A DNA stretch of 64,000 bases, taken from JADKAV01 sp963704075. GTDB lineage: Bacteria > Actinomycetota > Actinomycetes > S36-B12 > UBA10799. Under the pieces are notes generated by a model. The model was not told the DNA's origin. It made no database searches and saw nothing but the letters and a program-made list of their open reading frames with translations. How positions within the stretch are numbered: position 1 is the stretch's first letter; the number at the start of each line of letters is the position of its first letter. The stretch covers positions 62,001 to 126,000 of the forward strand of contig CAVPGV010000010.1 of NCBI GenBank assembly GCA_963704075.1. The letters are read 5' to 3'. A program made the position numbers and the translations under genes. Of this stretch, positions 46,023-54,847 are shown piece after piece.

Positions 46023-46733
46023 TCACGCAGGGGCGGGGGCCGCCGGAATCTCCTGGGCCTCGATCTCTGAACGGGTCAACAATCGCAGTCCCTTCGGCGT
46101 CACGGTGCGCTGAACGAATGCCATCACGAGTTCAGCCAGCACCGCCAACAGGGCAGTCAGGATCGCGCCAGCCAGGATCAGCGTGTTGTCCTGCAGTGCG
46201 AAACCGTCGACGACGTAGCGTCCCAGCCCACCACTGCCGACCAGGGCCGCCAAGGATGCTGTTGCCACGACCTGCACAGTCGCGGTCCGGACCCCAGCCG
46301 CGATCAAGGGAACCGCCAGGGGTATCTCGACCTTGGTCAGGATGCCGGTGCCTCCCATCCCCATACCGCGGGCGGCATCCTGCACCTCGTCATCCACTGA
46401 GGCGATCCCCGTGTAGGTGTTGGTCAGTAGCGGGGGGATGGCGAACAGGGCCAATGCCAGCACGGCCGCGAGGTTGCCGATACCGATCGACGGGATGGAG
46501 GCCAGGATGGTCAACACGCCGAGTGTCGGGACCGCCCGTCCCACGTTGCCGACGTTCGTGGCCAGGAACGCACCTTTGCGCAGATGGCCCAGCGTCAGGG
46601 CCACAGGCAGCGCGACGACCAGCGCGATGGCCATGGCGAAGAAGCTGATCTGGATCTGCTCCCAGGTTCGCACCGGGATCCCGTTCTCCCCGGTCCAGTT
46701 GGCCGGGTCGGTGAACCACGAGATGAGATTCAT
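46023..46733 (-). CDS. OpuC-type ABC permease (second)
   Basis: 236 aa, about six helices, with the coupling loop VDDEVQDAARGMGMGGTGILTKVEIPLAVPLI. IPPLLTNTYTGIASV and LVGSGGLGRYVVDGF are typical of osmoprotectant permeases. ATG 46733 shares its first base with the stop of the preceding permease (TGATG). Confidence 0.88.
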   Translation of the reverse strand: MNLISWFTDPANWTGENGIPVRTWEQIQISFFAMAIALVVALPVALTLGHLRKGAFLATNVGNVGRAVPTLGVLTILASIPSIGIGNLAAVLALALFAIPPLLTNTYTGIASVDDEVQDAARGMGMGGTGILTKVEIPLAVPLIAAGVRTATVQVVATASLAALVGSGGLGRYVVDGFALQDNTLILAGAILTALLAVLAELVMAFVQRTVTPKGLRLLTRSEIEAQEIPAAPAPA

Positions 46734-47410
46734 CAGGTCGCCTGCTTCCTGGTCCAGGGCACGCTGACGCGTTCGATCACCAGCAGCAGAACCTCGAACA
46801 GGACCGCCAGCAGGACGCAGCACACCGTCGCGGTCAGGATCTGTGCGTGCCAGAAGTTGTTCTGGAAGCCCGACAGGATCAACGTCCCGAACCCGCCGTA
46901 CCCGACCAGCGCCCCGATCGTGACCATGCCGACCGTGCTGACCGTGGCGATGCGAATTCCCGCCAGGATCGTGGGCAGCGCCAATGGCAGCGAGACCCGT
47001 GTCAGGATCTGCCGATCCGTCAAACCCATCCCGTTGGCGGCGTCCAGGACGTCAGCGGGCACCTCCTGCAGTCCGACCACCATGTTCCGCAGGACCACGA
47101 GCAGCGCGTACACGGCCAGCGCGATGATCACCGTCCACGGGCTGAGCCCGAAGACCGGCCAAAGCAGGGAGATCAGCGCCAGGGAGGGAATCGTGTACAG
47201 AACCCCGGAGAGCCCAAGGATCGGACCGGACAGTTTCGGTGACCTCCGGATCAGCATCGCCAACGGGACCGCGACGACCACCGCGAGGATCACGGATCCG
47301 ACGGTGAGGTAGATGTGCTCTTGCCCCGCAGCCACCAATTCCGACCAGTTGTCCTGCACGTAGGACCACGAGATCCACGGATTGCTCGCATCCGCGACTG
47401 TCGCCGACAT
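46733..47410 (-). CDS. OpuC-type ABC permease (first)
   Basis: 225 aa, about six helices. The loop VPADVLDAANGMGLTDRQILTRVSLPLALPTILAG and the segment LVGYGGFGTLILSGF pair it with the second permease; together they would form the heterodimeric channel. Its start is 70 bp from the divergent ATPase start. Confidence 0.88.
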   Translation of the reverse strand: MSATVADASNPWISWSYVQDNWSELVAAGQEHIYLTVGSVILAVVVAVPLAMLIRRSPKLSGPILGLSGVLYTIPSLALISLLWPVFGLSPWTVIIALAVYALLVVLRNMVVGLQEVPADVLDAANGMGLTDRQILTRVSLPLALPTILAGIRIATVSTVGMVTIGALVGYGGFGTLILSGFQNNFWHAQILTATVCCVLLAVLFEVLLLVIERVSVPWTRKQAT

Positions 47411-47480
47411 GTGCTCGACCGTAGCGCAGGAAGGCCGCAGAAGTCACCGAGCACCGGCTTCTGCGGTACCGTCAGGAGCC

Positions 47481-48428
47481 ATGATCTCGCTGCAGGACGT
47501 CACCAAGCAGTACCCGGACGGCACCGTCGCTGTCCACGACCTCACGCTGGAGGTCGATGAGGGGGTGATCTGCGCACTCGTCGGACCGTCGGGGTGCGGC
47601 AAGACCACCACGATGCGGATGATCAACCGGTTGATCGAGCCCACGGGCGGCACGATCCAGGTGGCCGGTGAGGATGTGACGTCGTTGGACGTGCAGGAGT
47701 TGCGCCGACGCATCGGGTACGTCATCCAGAACTCGGGCTTGTTCCCCCACTACACCGTGCGCAAGAACGTGGGCACCGTATGTCGCTTGCTGGGATGGGA
47801 CAAGCAGAAGATCGCGGCACGCGTCGACGAGATGCTGGAACTGGTCGACCTGGAGCCGGACACGTTCGGCGACCGGTACCCCCACCAACTGTCGGGTGGC
47901 CAGAAGCAGCGGGTGGGGGTGGCCCGGGCGCTGGCCGCGGATCCCCCGGTGATGCTCATGGACGAGCCTTTCGGCGCCGTAGACCCGATCGCGCGTGAGC
48001 GGCTCCAGGACGAGTTCCTGGCGTTGCATGCGCGCATGCGCAAGACCGTGGTCCTGGTGACTCACGACATCGATGAAGCGGTGAAACTCGGGGACCGCAT
48101 CGCGGTGCTCAAGCAGGGTGGGTATCTGGAGCAGTACGACCGGCCGGCGGCGGTGCTGGGGTTCCCCACCAGCGACTTCGTGGCCGATTTCGTGGGATCC
48201 GACCGGGCCATCAAACGCCTGCGGGTCAGCCCCATCCCGGTGTCCGCGTTGGGCGACGAGACCGTGGCGCCCGGCCCCGGCGTGATCGAGGTCGCGCAGG
48301 ACGCCTCCATGTACGACCTGCTGGCCGCGGTGCTGCAAGCCGAATCCAGCCTGGCGCGTATCACACCGGGCGGCCAGGCCGTGCGCGTCGGGGACATCGA
48401 CCGCTTGATGGAGGCGTCGCGCCCGTAG
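47481..48428 (+). CDS. OpuC-type ABC ATPase with C-terminal CBS-like region
   Basis: 315 aa. Walker A GPSGCGKTT, Q-loop IQNSGLFPHYTV, signature LSGGQKQRVGVARA, Walker B VMLMDEPFGAVDP, H-loop VTHDIDEAV. The last 80 residues (VIEVAQDASMYDLLAAVLQ, GDIDRLMEAS) resemble a single CBS-type regulatory piece, as in OpuCA ATPases sensing ionic strength. It is encoded divergently from its permeases, so both halves share one 70-bp promoter region with TACCGT and GGAG before the ATG. Confidence 0.88.
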   Translation: MISLQDVTKQYPDGTVAVHDLTLEVDEGVICALVGPSGCGKTTTMRMINRLIEPTGGTIQVAGEDVTSLDVQELRRRIGYVIQNSGLFPHYTVRKNVGTVCRLLGWDKQKIAARVDEMLELVDLEPDTFGDRYPHQLSGGQKQRVGVARALAADPPVMLMDEPFGAVDPIARERLQDEFLALHARMRKTVVLVTHDIDEAVKLGDRIAVLKQGGYLEQYDRPAAVLGFPTSDFVADFVGSDRAIKRLRVSPIPVSALGDETVAPGPGVIEVAQDASMYDLLAAVLQAESSLARITPGGQAVRVGDIDRLMEASRP

Positions 48429-48470
48429 GCGCAGGCTGACCGGTGGCGCAAGCTGACCGGTGGCCAAAGC

Positions 48471-48590
48471 CAGCCGTTGGAGTTGGGCACAACCGTTGGA
48501 GATACGCACGGGGGTTGGAGTTGCGCGGCCGTTGCAAGTCCAACGGTTGTACCTGAGTCCAACGGCTGTGCAGAAGTCCAACGGTTGCGC
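48471..48590. repeat. Dispersed 19-nt-unit hairpin element, copy D
   Basis: Direct units CAGCCGTTGGAGTTGGGC, ACAACCGTTGGAGATACGC and ACGGGGGTTGGAGTTGCGC, centre GGCCGTTGCA, then inverted units with cores GTCCAACGGTTGT, GTCCAACGGCTGT and GTCCAACGGTTGC. Just before it a 16-18-nt motif repeats (GCTGACCGGTGGC, about 48434-48465). It lies between two convergent genes. Confidence 0.85.
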
Positions 48591-48602
48591 GGAAGCCGCC
48601 CG

Positions 48603-48887
48603 TCAGCTCTTCTCGTGCTCCCGAATGTAGGTCGCGTACCGCGCCACGAACAACGGCTCCATGTCGCCCACCTTGTCGTGACCGAACGCCTCCTTCGCCG
48701 CGGACATCAGCCCCAGCAGAGACCCGGAGATGTCGCCGAGGGATCCGCCTTCGTCCGAGACGTTCTCCAACGCCGGAGTGTGGGTCAGCAAGTCGTAGAA
48801 GAATCCGATGTCATGGCGCTTTTCGGCAAGTTCGAAAGCCCGATGGCGCAGTTCTTCGTACGGGAGATCCTCGAGGGCATCGGCCAT
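48603..48887 (-). CDS. Small conserved-looking soluble protein
   Basis: 94 aa, predicted helical (LPYEELRHRAFELAEKRHDI, FFYDLLTHTPALENV, MEPLFVARYATYIREHE). No membrane segment or known motif. I do not recognise a named domain. It is 3' of the DUF3180 gene with a 10-bp gap, so it is probably the last gene of the folate run. Confidence 0.65.
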   Translation of the reverse strand: MADALEDLPYEELRHRAFELAEKRHDIGFFYDLLTHTPALENVSDEGGSLGDISGSLLGLMSAAKEAFGHDKVGDMEPLFVARYATYIREHEKS

Positions 48888-48896
48888 GGACCGACT

Positions 48897-49397
48897 CTAT
48901 CGGACCCTCGGATGTACCCAATCGGCTGCTGAGTCGGTGTCCGTGGTGCCGTCGTCATCATCGTCGCCATCGCCCTTGATACGGCAGATCCGCTCCAGCC
49001 ACAACGCCGCCGCGACCATCAGCAGACCGGCCACGATCGCCGCGATGGATGCGAATCCGCGCTCCCGAGCGGCGAGGATGTACCACTGACCGGCGAACCA
49101 CACGAGGAACCCGGTGTAGACGCCGGTCGCAATCGCACCTGTGCGGGAGGCGGCCATCGCCAGAGCAGCCGTGCGTGCGGCTACGAACGGGTCGACCGGG
49201 CCCTCACGGATGCGCTTGCGGATGCCCAGCGCCCAGAAGAACAACGCCAGGGCCAGAATCGCCAGGGTGGCGGGGGCGGTCCAGACGACGGGCACACTGC
49301 GCCCGGCGATGTCGTCCACGAGGTCGGCGAGCACCCAACCCGCCACGGCACTGACGACACCGAGGGTGATCAGCAGTCGGGCACTGGTTGGAGTCAC
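48897..49397 (-). CDS. DUF3180 membrane protein
   Basis: 166 aa, four hydrophobic segments (LLITLGVVSAVAGWVLADL, TLAILALALFFWALGI, ATGVYTGFLVWFAGQWYIL, ASIAAIVAGLLMVAAALWL) and an acidic tail with a run of Asp. The family sits beside folK in many actinobacteria, mycobacteria included; function is unknown. It overlaps folK by 4 bp. Confidence 0.82.
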   Translation of the reverse strand: MTPTSARLLITLGVVSAVAGWVLADLVDDIAGRSVPVVWTAPATLAILALALFFWALGIRKRIREGPVDPFVAARTAALAMAASRTGAIATGVYTGFLVWFAGQWYILAARERGFASIAAIVAGLLMVAAALWLERICRIKGDGDDDDDGTTDTDSAADWVHPRVR

Positions 49398-49891
49398 CGT
49401 TCCACTGTACGCAGCAACCGGCCGAGAGGTCGAACTCCTTCATCGGGCATCGCGTCGCGCACCGCGGCGACCGCTCGGCCGTCCGGGAGCACGAACTGCG
49501 GGTCGGCCTGCGCCCAGGGGATCATGACGAAGGCGCGCTCGGTCGCCCGCGGATGCGGCAACGTCAGGTCAGGGTCGTCACTGACGCGATCGCCGAAAGC
49601 CAGGACGTCGACGTCCAGGGTCCGCGGACCCCAGCGGACCTCGCGGGTGCGACCCTTGCCCCGTTCCGCGCGTTGTGCTGTGGACAGTACCTCCGCGGCG
49701 GAAGCGTTCGTCTCGACGATGACCACCGCGTTGTAGTACTCCGGTTGCTCCGGACCTCCCACGGGATCGGTCTCGTAGACGTCGGACAGTCCCACGATCT
49801 CGCCCAGGCCGGACAGCACGTCCACCGCGTGCTGGAGCGCCGCGACCCGGTCCCCGAGGTTCGCGCCCAGCGAGAGGGCCACCCGGGTCAT
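49394..49891 (-). CDS. folK: HPPK, 6-hydroxymethyl-dihydropterin pyrophosphokinase
   Basis: 165 aa. Transfers pyrophosphate from ATP to the pterin. Marks are LSLGANLGDRVAALQHAV, VYETDPVGGPEQPEYYNAVV, the basic loop RTREVRWGPRTLDVDVL and LPHPRATERAFVMIPWA. Part of folE-folP-folB-folK in pathway order reversed only by strand. Confidence 0.94.
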   Translation of the reverse strand: MTRVALSLGANLGDRVAALQHAVDVLSGLGEIVGLSDVYETDPVGGPEQPEYYNAVVIVETNASAAEVLSTAQRAERGKGRTREVRWGPRTLDVDVLAFGDRVSDDPDLTLPHPRATERAFVMIPWAQADPQFVLPDGRAVAAVRDAMPDEGVRPLGRLLRTVER

Positions 49892-49943
49892 GGGCGCGAA
49901 CTCAACGAAGCGGCACGCAGGTGGCGACCGAAAGGCAAGTGGC

Positions 49944-50297
49944 TCATCGCGTAATCCGAAGGGTCACGTCCTCGAAGATCTCCGTGACCGGCGCGAACGG
50001 CTTGTGTACGGTCACGGTCACCTGTTCGACCCCGGCGAACTGCTTGATCCGCTCGGCGATCCTCGCCGCGAGCGTCTCGATCAGTTGGAACGCGGGTCCC
50101 GTGATGATCCGGACCACCTCGGTACTCACGGCCCCGTAGTCCACCGTGGCCACGAGGTCGTCATCGGCTGCTGCGGCTCGCGTGTCCACTGCCATCTCGA
50201 CGTCCACGACGAACGGCTGCCCGATCTCCTGCTCGAAAGCCAGAACTCCGTGTTTGCCCCGGGCCCGGATCCCCAGAATGCTGATGGTGTCGCTCAT
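49944..50297 (-). CDS. folB: Dihydroneopterin aldolase
   Basis: 117 aa. Cleaves dihydroneopterin to the hydroxymethyl pterin. ILGIRARGKHGVLAFEQEIGQPFVVDV and the VDYGAVSTEVVRII and QLIETLAARIAERI segments match FolB (catalytic Glu and Lys positions, TVHKPFAPV at the end). ATG 50297 overlaps the folP stop. Confidence 0.93.
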   Translation of the reverse strand: MSDTISILGIRARGKHGVLAFEQEIGQPFVVDVEMAVDTRAAAADDDLVATVDYGAVSTEVVRIITGPAFQLIETLAARIAERIKQFAGVEQVTVTVHKPFAPVTEIFEDVTLRITR

Positions 50298-51100
50298 GTG
50301 GCCTCCTGCCATGCGGCTGCGACCCTCACCGCGTCGCAACTCCCCAGAACATCATGGACCCGCACACCCCAGACCCCGCGCGTGGCGGCCAGCGCACTGA
50401 CCGCCGCCGTCGCGACATCGCGCTGCTCCTCCGGTCGTGCAGCTGAATCCGTCGCGAGCAGGGCACCGAGGAACCGCTTGCGAGAGGCGCCGATCAGCAC
50501 CCGCGGACCGATACCCACCAGGCGCGGCAGACCGGCGAGCAACTCCCAGTTGTGGTGGGCCTGCTTGGCGAAGCCCAGACCCGGATCGAGGATCACCCGG
50601 TCCGCGGCGATGCCGGCCTCGACGCACGCGAGGAGCCGTTGTTCCAAGGCCGCGGAAACCTCCGTGGCAACGTCGGTGTAATGGGTGAAGGAGTCCATCT
50701 GGGTTGATTGCGCTCGCCAGTGCATGGCCACGTAGTCGACCTCGAGTTCAGCGACAGCGGCCATCATCGTAGGGTCCGCGAGGCCTCCGCTCACATCGTT
50801 GACCATCCGTGCACCTGCGGCGACGCACGCACGCGCGACCGGGGCCCGCATGGTGTCGATGCTCACCTCCACACCCTCGGACGCCAACGCCGCGACGACC
50901 GGCACGACCCTCTCGAGCTCCGTCTCCAGCGAAACCCGCTCGGCGCCGGGACGGGTGGATTCGCCACCCACGTCCACCCAGCGCGCTCCGTCGGCGACCA
51001 TGCCGATCCCGGCTTCGACAGCCGCGGCCGGGCTCCCGTAGCGACCGCCGTCGCTGAAGGAATCGGGGGTGACGTTGAGCACCCCCATCACGATGGTCAC
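50294..51100 (-). CDS. folP: Dihydropteroate synthase
   Basis: 268 aa TIM barrel, the sulphonamide target, joining the pterin pyrophosphate with p-aminobenzoate. IVMGVLNVTPDSFSDGG, VDVGGESTRPGAE, INDVSGG-type MVNDVSGGLADP, LDPGLGFAKQAHHN and GASRKRFLG are present. The GTG at 51100 overlaps the folE stop (GTGA), which fixes the start. Confidence 0.94.
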   Translation of the reverse strand: MTIVMGVLNVTPDSFSDGGRYGSPAAAVEAGIGMVADGARWVDVGGESTRPGAERVSLETELERVVPVVAALASEGVEVSIDTMRAPVARACVAAGARMVNDVSGGLADPTMMAAVAELEVDYVAMHWRAQSTQMDSFTHYTDVATEVSAALEQRLLACVEAGIAADRVILDPGLGFAKQAHHNWELLAGLPRLVGIGPRVLIGASRKRFLGALLATDSAARPEEQRDVATAAVSALAATRGVWGVRVHDVLGSCDAVRVAAAWQEAT

Positions 51101-51699
51101 CGACCGAGGATAAGTGACATCGCTTCCGCCCGGGTGGCCGAATCGCGCAACTGCCCGCGCACGGCACTGGTGGTGGTGGTCGATCCCGGCTTGCGGATTC
51201 CGCGCATGGCCATGCACAAGTGTTCACACTCGATGACCACGATCACCCCCCGGGGCTTCAGGATGCCCTGCAGCGCATCGGCGATCTGGGTGGTCAGGCG
51301 CTCCTGGACCTGCGGTCGTTTGGCATACACGTCGACCAATCGCGCCAGTTTGCTCAAGCCGGTGATTCGGCCGTCGTCGGCGGGGATGTAGCCGACATGC
51401 GCTTTGCCGAAGAACGGGACAAGGTGGTGTTCGCAGTGGCTCCACAGTTCGATGTCCCGCACGAGCACGAGTTCGTCGTGGGCCAAGTCGAAGGTGGTGG
51501 TGAGAACCTCCTCGGGCCCTTGGCGCATCCCGGCGAACACTTCGGCGTACATCCGCGCGACCCGGGCCGGCGTGTCCTTGAGTCCGTCGCGGCCGGGGTC
51601 CTCACCCACGGCGTAGAGCAACTCACGGATCGCCGCTTCCGCGCGCTCGGAGTCGAACTGCGGAATCTCGCGGTCGGGCAGACTGATCGAATCGGTCAT
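51097..51699 (-). CDS. folE: GTP cyclohydrolase I
   Basis: 200 aa. Opens folate synthesis by converting GTP to dihydroneopterin triphosphate. Zinc and catalytic residues lie in WSHCEHHLVPFFGKAHVGYIP and VIECEHLCMAMRGIRKPGS. LDVYAKRPQVQERLT is conserved. ATG 51699 is preferred over the longer frame. A gap of about 160 bp separates it from ftsH. Confidence 0.94.
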   Translation of the reverse strand: MTDSISLPDREIPQFDSERAEAAIRELLYAVGEDPGRDGLKDTPARVARMYAEVFAGMRQGPEEVLTTTFDLAHDELVLVRDIELWSHCEHHLVPFFGKAHVGYIPADDGRITGLSKLARLVDVYAKRPQVQERLTTQIADALQGILKPRGVIVVIECEHLCMAMRGIRKPGSTTTTSAVRGQLRDSATRAEAMSLILGR

Positions 51700-51857
51700 T
51701 CGTCCAGTTTGGGGCAATTCCGCGGGTTCCGCCCGATGGGGTGCTTCAGGCCTGCGCGCCACCTCAATGGCAGTCGCACCAGAGTCCACCATCGTCAGCA
51801 GTCCGAGACCGCCGGCGACCCTGTGACGGGCGACGGTGACCCTCGGGATTCCTCGAC

Positions 51858-53825
51858 TCAGACGGGCGGGTCAGGAATCGGCAGGCCCGCACCGGATCCG
51901 GATCCGGATCCGTTGCCGTTCGAGCCGGCCGGGTAATCCACCGGACCACGCTCGTGCGGACGACGGCGAGCCGAACCGGTCCAGGCCGGCCGAGCCTGCC
52001 GCAGCCGGAGTTCGGCGAAAATGCCGGCCACCTGCTCCTTGTCCAGAGTCTCCTTCTCCAGCAGTTCCACGACCAGCCTGTCCAGGATGTCGCGGTTGTC
52101 GAACAGGATCTCGTAGGCCTCTTGATGCGCCTGTTCGATCAAGGAGCGAACCTCCTCGTCGATGGCCGCCGCGATCTCCTCGGAGTAGTCGCGCACGTGG
52201 CCCATGTCACGGCCCAGGAACACCTCGTTGTTCTCCTGGCCGTAGCGGATGGCTCCGAGCCGCTCGGTCATGCCGTACTGGGTGACCATCGCACGTGCCA
52301 CGGCGGTCGCCTTCTCGATGTCGTTGGAGGCACCGGTGGTCGGGTCGTGGAAGACCATCTCCTCAGCCGCGCGACCGCCCAGCATGTACGACAACTGGTC
52401 GAGCATCTCGTTGCGGGTGGTCGAGTACTTCTCCTCGTCCGGAAGGACCATCGTGTAGCCCAAGGCCCTCCCGCGGGGCAGGATCGTGATCTTGTGCACC
52501 GGGTCGCTGTTGGGCAATGCGGCGGCGACCAGCGCATGCCCGCCCTCGTGGTAGGCCGTGATCCGCTTCTCCGCCTCGTTCATCAGCCGGGAACGCTTCT
52601 GCGGCCCGGCAACAACGCGGTCGATCGCCTCGTCCACGGCCTCCGGGGTGATCAGGGTCTGGTTCTCGCGCGCGGTGAGCAGAGCGGCCTCGTTCAGCAC
52701 GTTGGCCAGGTCCGCTCCCGTGAAACCGGGCGTCCTTCGGGCGATGTTCATCAGGTCGATACCGGGCGCTATCGGTTTGCCTTTGATGTGGACCTTGAGG
52801 ATTTCCTCGCGGCCCTTGAGGTCCGGGCGCTCGACGGCGATCTGGCGGTCGAACCGGCCGGGGCGCAGAAGAGCCGGGTCGAGGATGTCCGGGCGGTTGG
52901 TGGCTGCGATCAGGATGACACCACCTGAGACGTCGAAGCCGTCCATCTCGACCAGCAGCTGGTTCAGGGTCTGTTCGCGCTCATCGTGCCCACCGCCGAG
53001 TCCCGCCCCGCGGTGACGGCCGACCGCATCGATCTCGTCGACGAACACGATGGCCGGCGCGTTGGTCTTGGCCTGCTCGAAGAGGTCGCGCACCCGGGAA
53101 GCTCCCACCCCGACGAACATCTCGACGAAGTCGGATCCGGAGATCGAGTAGAACGGCACGCCGGCCTCCCCGGCCACGGCCCGGGCGAGCAGCGTCTTGC
53201 CGGTTCCAGGTGGCCCGTAGAGCAGGACACCTTTGGGGATCTTCGCCCCCACAGCCTGGAACTTGGCCGGTTGTGCCAGGAATTCCTTGATCTCCTCGAG
53301 TTCCTCTTTGGCCTCGTCGGCACCGGCCACATCGGCGAACGTGGTCTGTGGCATGTCCTTGGAGATGATCTTGGCCTTCGACTTGCCGAAGTTCATGATC
53401 CGGGATCCGCCGCCCTGCATCTGCGACATGAAGAAGAACAGCAGACCGACGATGAGGATGACCGGAAGCAGGGAGACCAGCAATGTCACCAGGATGTTGT
53501 CACGGGGCACGTCCACCGTGTAGCCATCGGGCAGTTGCCCGGCGTCCTTCTTGGCCTGCAACTGGTTCTGCAGTTCGAGACCCTGCCCGGTGATGTACTC
53601 CGACCGGACCTCGGTGCCGTCCTGCAAGGTGAGCTCGATGCGCTGCTCACGATCGACCAGGGTTGCCTGCTTCACCTGGTTCTGCTCTATGTAGTCGACC
53701 GCCTGCCAGGTGTCGACGTCCTTGGTTCCGCCCACGCCGGACACCAGGCTGCTGCCGAGCAGCACCAACAGCACTGCCAGCAGAATCCACAACAACGGCC
53801 CACGCGCCAAGCGCTTCATGTTCAT
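51858..53825 (-). CDS. ftsH: ATP-dependent zinc metalloprotease FtsH
   Basis: 655 aa. Two membrane helices (LLWILLAVLLVLLGSSLV near residue 10, ILVTLLVSLLPVILIVGLLFFF near 110) hold a hexameric AAA+ protease that degrades damaged membrane proteins. Walker A GPPGTGKTLLARAVAGEAG, Walker B IVFVDEIDAVGRHRG, SRH region ATNRPDILDPALLRPGRFDR, zinc motif AYHEGGHALV. The end is Gly/Ser/Pro-rich (GNGSGSGSG). A TATCCT hexamer lies 7 nt before ATG 53825, while AAGGAG suits the second ATG at 53819. Confidence 0.96.
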   Translation of the reverse strand: MNMKRLARGPLLWILLAVLLVLLGSSLVSGVGGTKDVDTWQAVDYIEQNQVKQATLVDREQRIELTLQDGTEVRSEYITGQGLELQNQLQAKKDAGQLPDGYTVDVPRDNILVTLLVSLLPVILIVGLLFFFMSQMQGGGSRIMNFGKSKAKIISKDMPQTTFADVAGADEAKEELEEIKEFLAQPAKFQAVGAKIPKGVLLYGPPGTGKTLLARAVAGEAGVPFYSISGSDFVEMFVGVGASRVRDLFEQAKTNAPAIVFVDEIDAVGRHRGAGLGGGHDEREQTLNQLLVEMDGFDVSGGVILIAATNRPDILDPALLRPGRFDRQIAVERPDLKGREEILKVHIKGKPIAPGIDLMNIARRTPGFTGADLANVLNEAALLTARENQTLITPEAVDEAIDRVVAGPQKRSRLMNEAEKRITAYHEGGHALVAAALPNSDPVHKITILPRGRALGYTMVLPDEEKYSTTRNEMLDQLSYMLGGRAAEEMVFHDPTTGASNDIEKATAVARAMVTQYGMTERLGAIRYGQENNEVFLGRDMGHVRDYSEEIAAAIDEEVRSLIEQAHQEAYEILFDNRDILDRLVVELLEKETLDKEQVAGIFAELRLRQARPAWTGSARRRPHERGPVDYPAGSNGNGSGSGSGAGLPIPDPPV

Positions 53826-54286
53826 CTCCTTGAGGATAGAACGGTTGAACCCGGTGCGTTCATTCCCATGGGGCTAAGGGGGTGCCTGAGGTTGCGCCGG
53901 TCCCCCAGCCCGGTCGTTGCTTCGGCCTGCTGATTCCGGGTCCAGCCGGGGTCCCCGACGAGCGTCATACCAGGGGCGGCGGCTCGCGGAATCGGGGAGC
54001 CCAACAGACGCGCGTTCGACTCGCCCGGCGGCTCGCAAGCCGGCAGGCGTTGGAGTTGGGTACAGACGTTGGACAACCGCACAGGCGTTGGAGATACGCG
54101 GCCCGTGGATCTCTCACCGATGTACCGGACTCCAACGGATGTGCACAACTCCAACGTCTGTGCGCGAGGACACCGGGGTTGTTCCACCCGCCCGACCGGA
54201 CGATCACGGCCCAACGGTCCACGGTCCTTCCGGGAGCCCACAGGACGTCCCTTCGACTCCCGGATTCTGCCGCGCCCGGTGGCTCG
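53826..54286. other. Gene-free stretch between hpt and ftsH
   Basis: 460 bp holding the ftsH promoter zone next to ftsH and repeat element E in the middle. No supportable ORF. Confidence 0.55.
54041..54165. repeat. Dispersed 19-nt-unit hairpin element, copy E
   Basis: Direct units CGGCAGGCGTTGGAGTTGGG, ACAGACGTTGGACAACCGC and ACAGGCGTTGGAGATACGC, centre GGCCCGT, then inverted units GGATCTCTCACCGATGT, ACCGGACTCCAACGGATGT and GCACAACTCCAACGTCTGT. Closest to copy A in unit order and centre. Confidence 0.85.
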
Positions 54287-54847
54287 TTACGCGCGACCCT
54301 CGTACACCGACGGCGAGAGTTTTGCGACGCAGTCGAGGTTCCGGTACTTCTCGGCATAATCGAGGCCGTATCCGACCACGAAGTCGTTGGGGATGTCGAA
54401 GCCGAGGTATCTCACGTCCACTTCGGTGCGCATAGCGTCCGGCTTGCGCAGCAGTGTCAGCACCTCGACGCTCGCGGCACCCCGCGAACGGAGGTTGCGC
54501 AATAGCCAGGAGAGGGTCAGACCGGAATCGAGGATGTCCTCGACGATGAGCACGTGCCGCCCGCTCAGATCGGCATCGAGGTCCTTGAGGATGCGCACGA
54601 CGCCGGAACTCTTGGTGCTCGATCCGTATGAGCTGACCGCCATCCAGTCCATCTCCACCGGGATCGTCAGCGCCCGGATGAAGTCGGCCACCACCATCAC
54701 GGCACCCTTGAGCACGCCGACGATGAGCAGATCCTTGTCGCGGTAGTCCGCGTCCACCTGGGCGGCCAGCTGGCCGAGTCGGGCCTGTAGTTCCTCAGCG
54801 CTGATCAGTACCGCTTCCAGGTCTCCATTGACATCCTCAACGTGCAC
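54287..54847 (-). CDS. hpt: Hypoxanthine phosphoribosyltransferase
   Basis: 186 aa purine salvage enzyme. PRPP loop VLIVEDILDSGLTLSWLL (the EDxxDSGxT motif), LIVGVLKGAVMVVADFIRAL, and FDIPNDFVVGYGLDYAEKYRNL. GTG 54847 after GGGAGGC is preferred; it overlaps the tilS 3' end by 11 bp. The tilS-hpt-ftsH order is widespread in bacteria. Confidence 0.94.
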   Translation of the reverse strand: MHVEDVNGDLEAVLISAEELQARLGQLAAQVDADYRDKDLLIVGVLKGAVMVVADFIRALTIPVEMDWMAVSSYGSSTKSSGVVRILKDLDADLSGRHVLIVEDILDSGLTLSWLLRNLRSRGAASVEVLTLLRKPDAMRTEVDVRYLGFDIPNDFVVGYGLDYAEKYRNLDCVAKLSPSVYEGRA

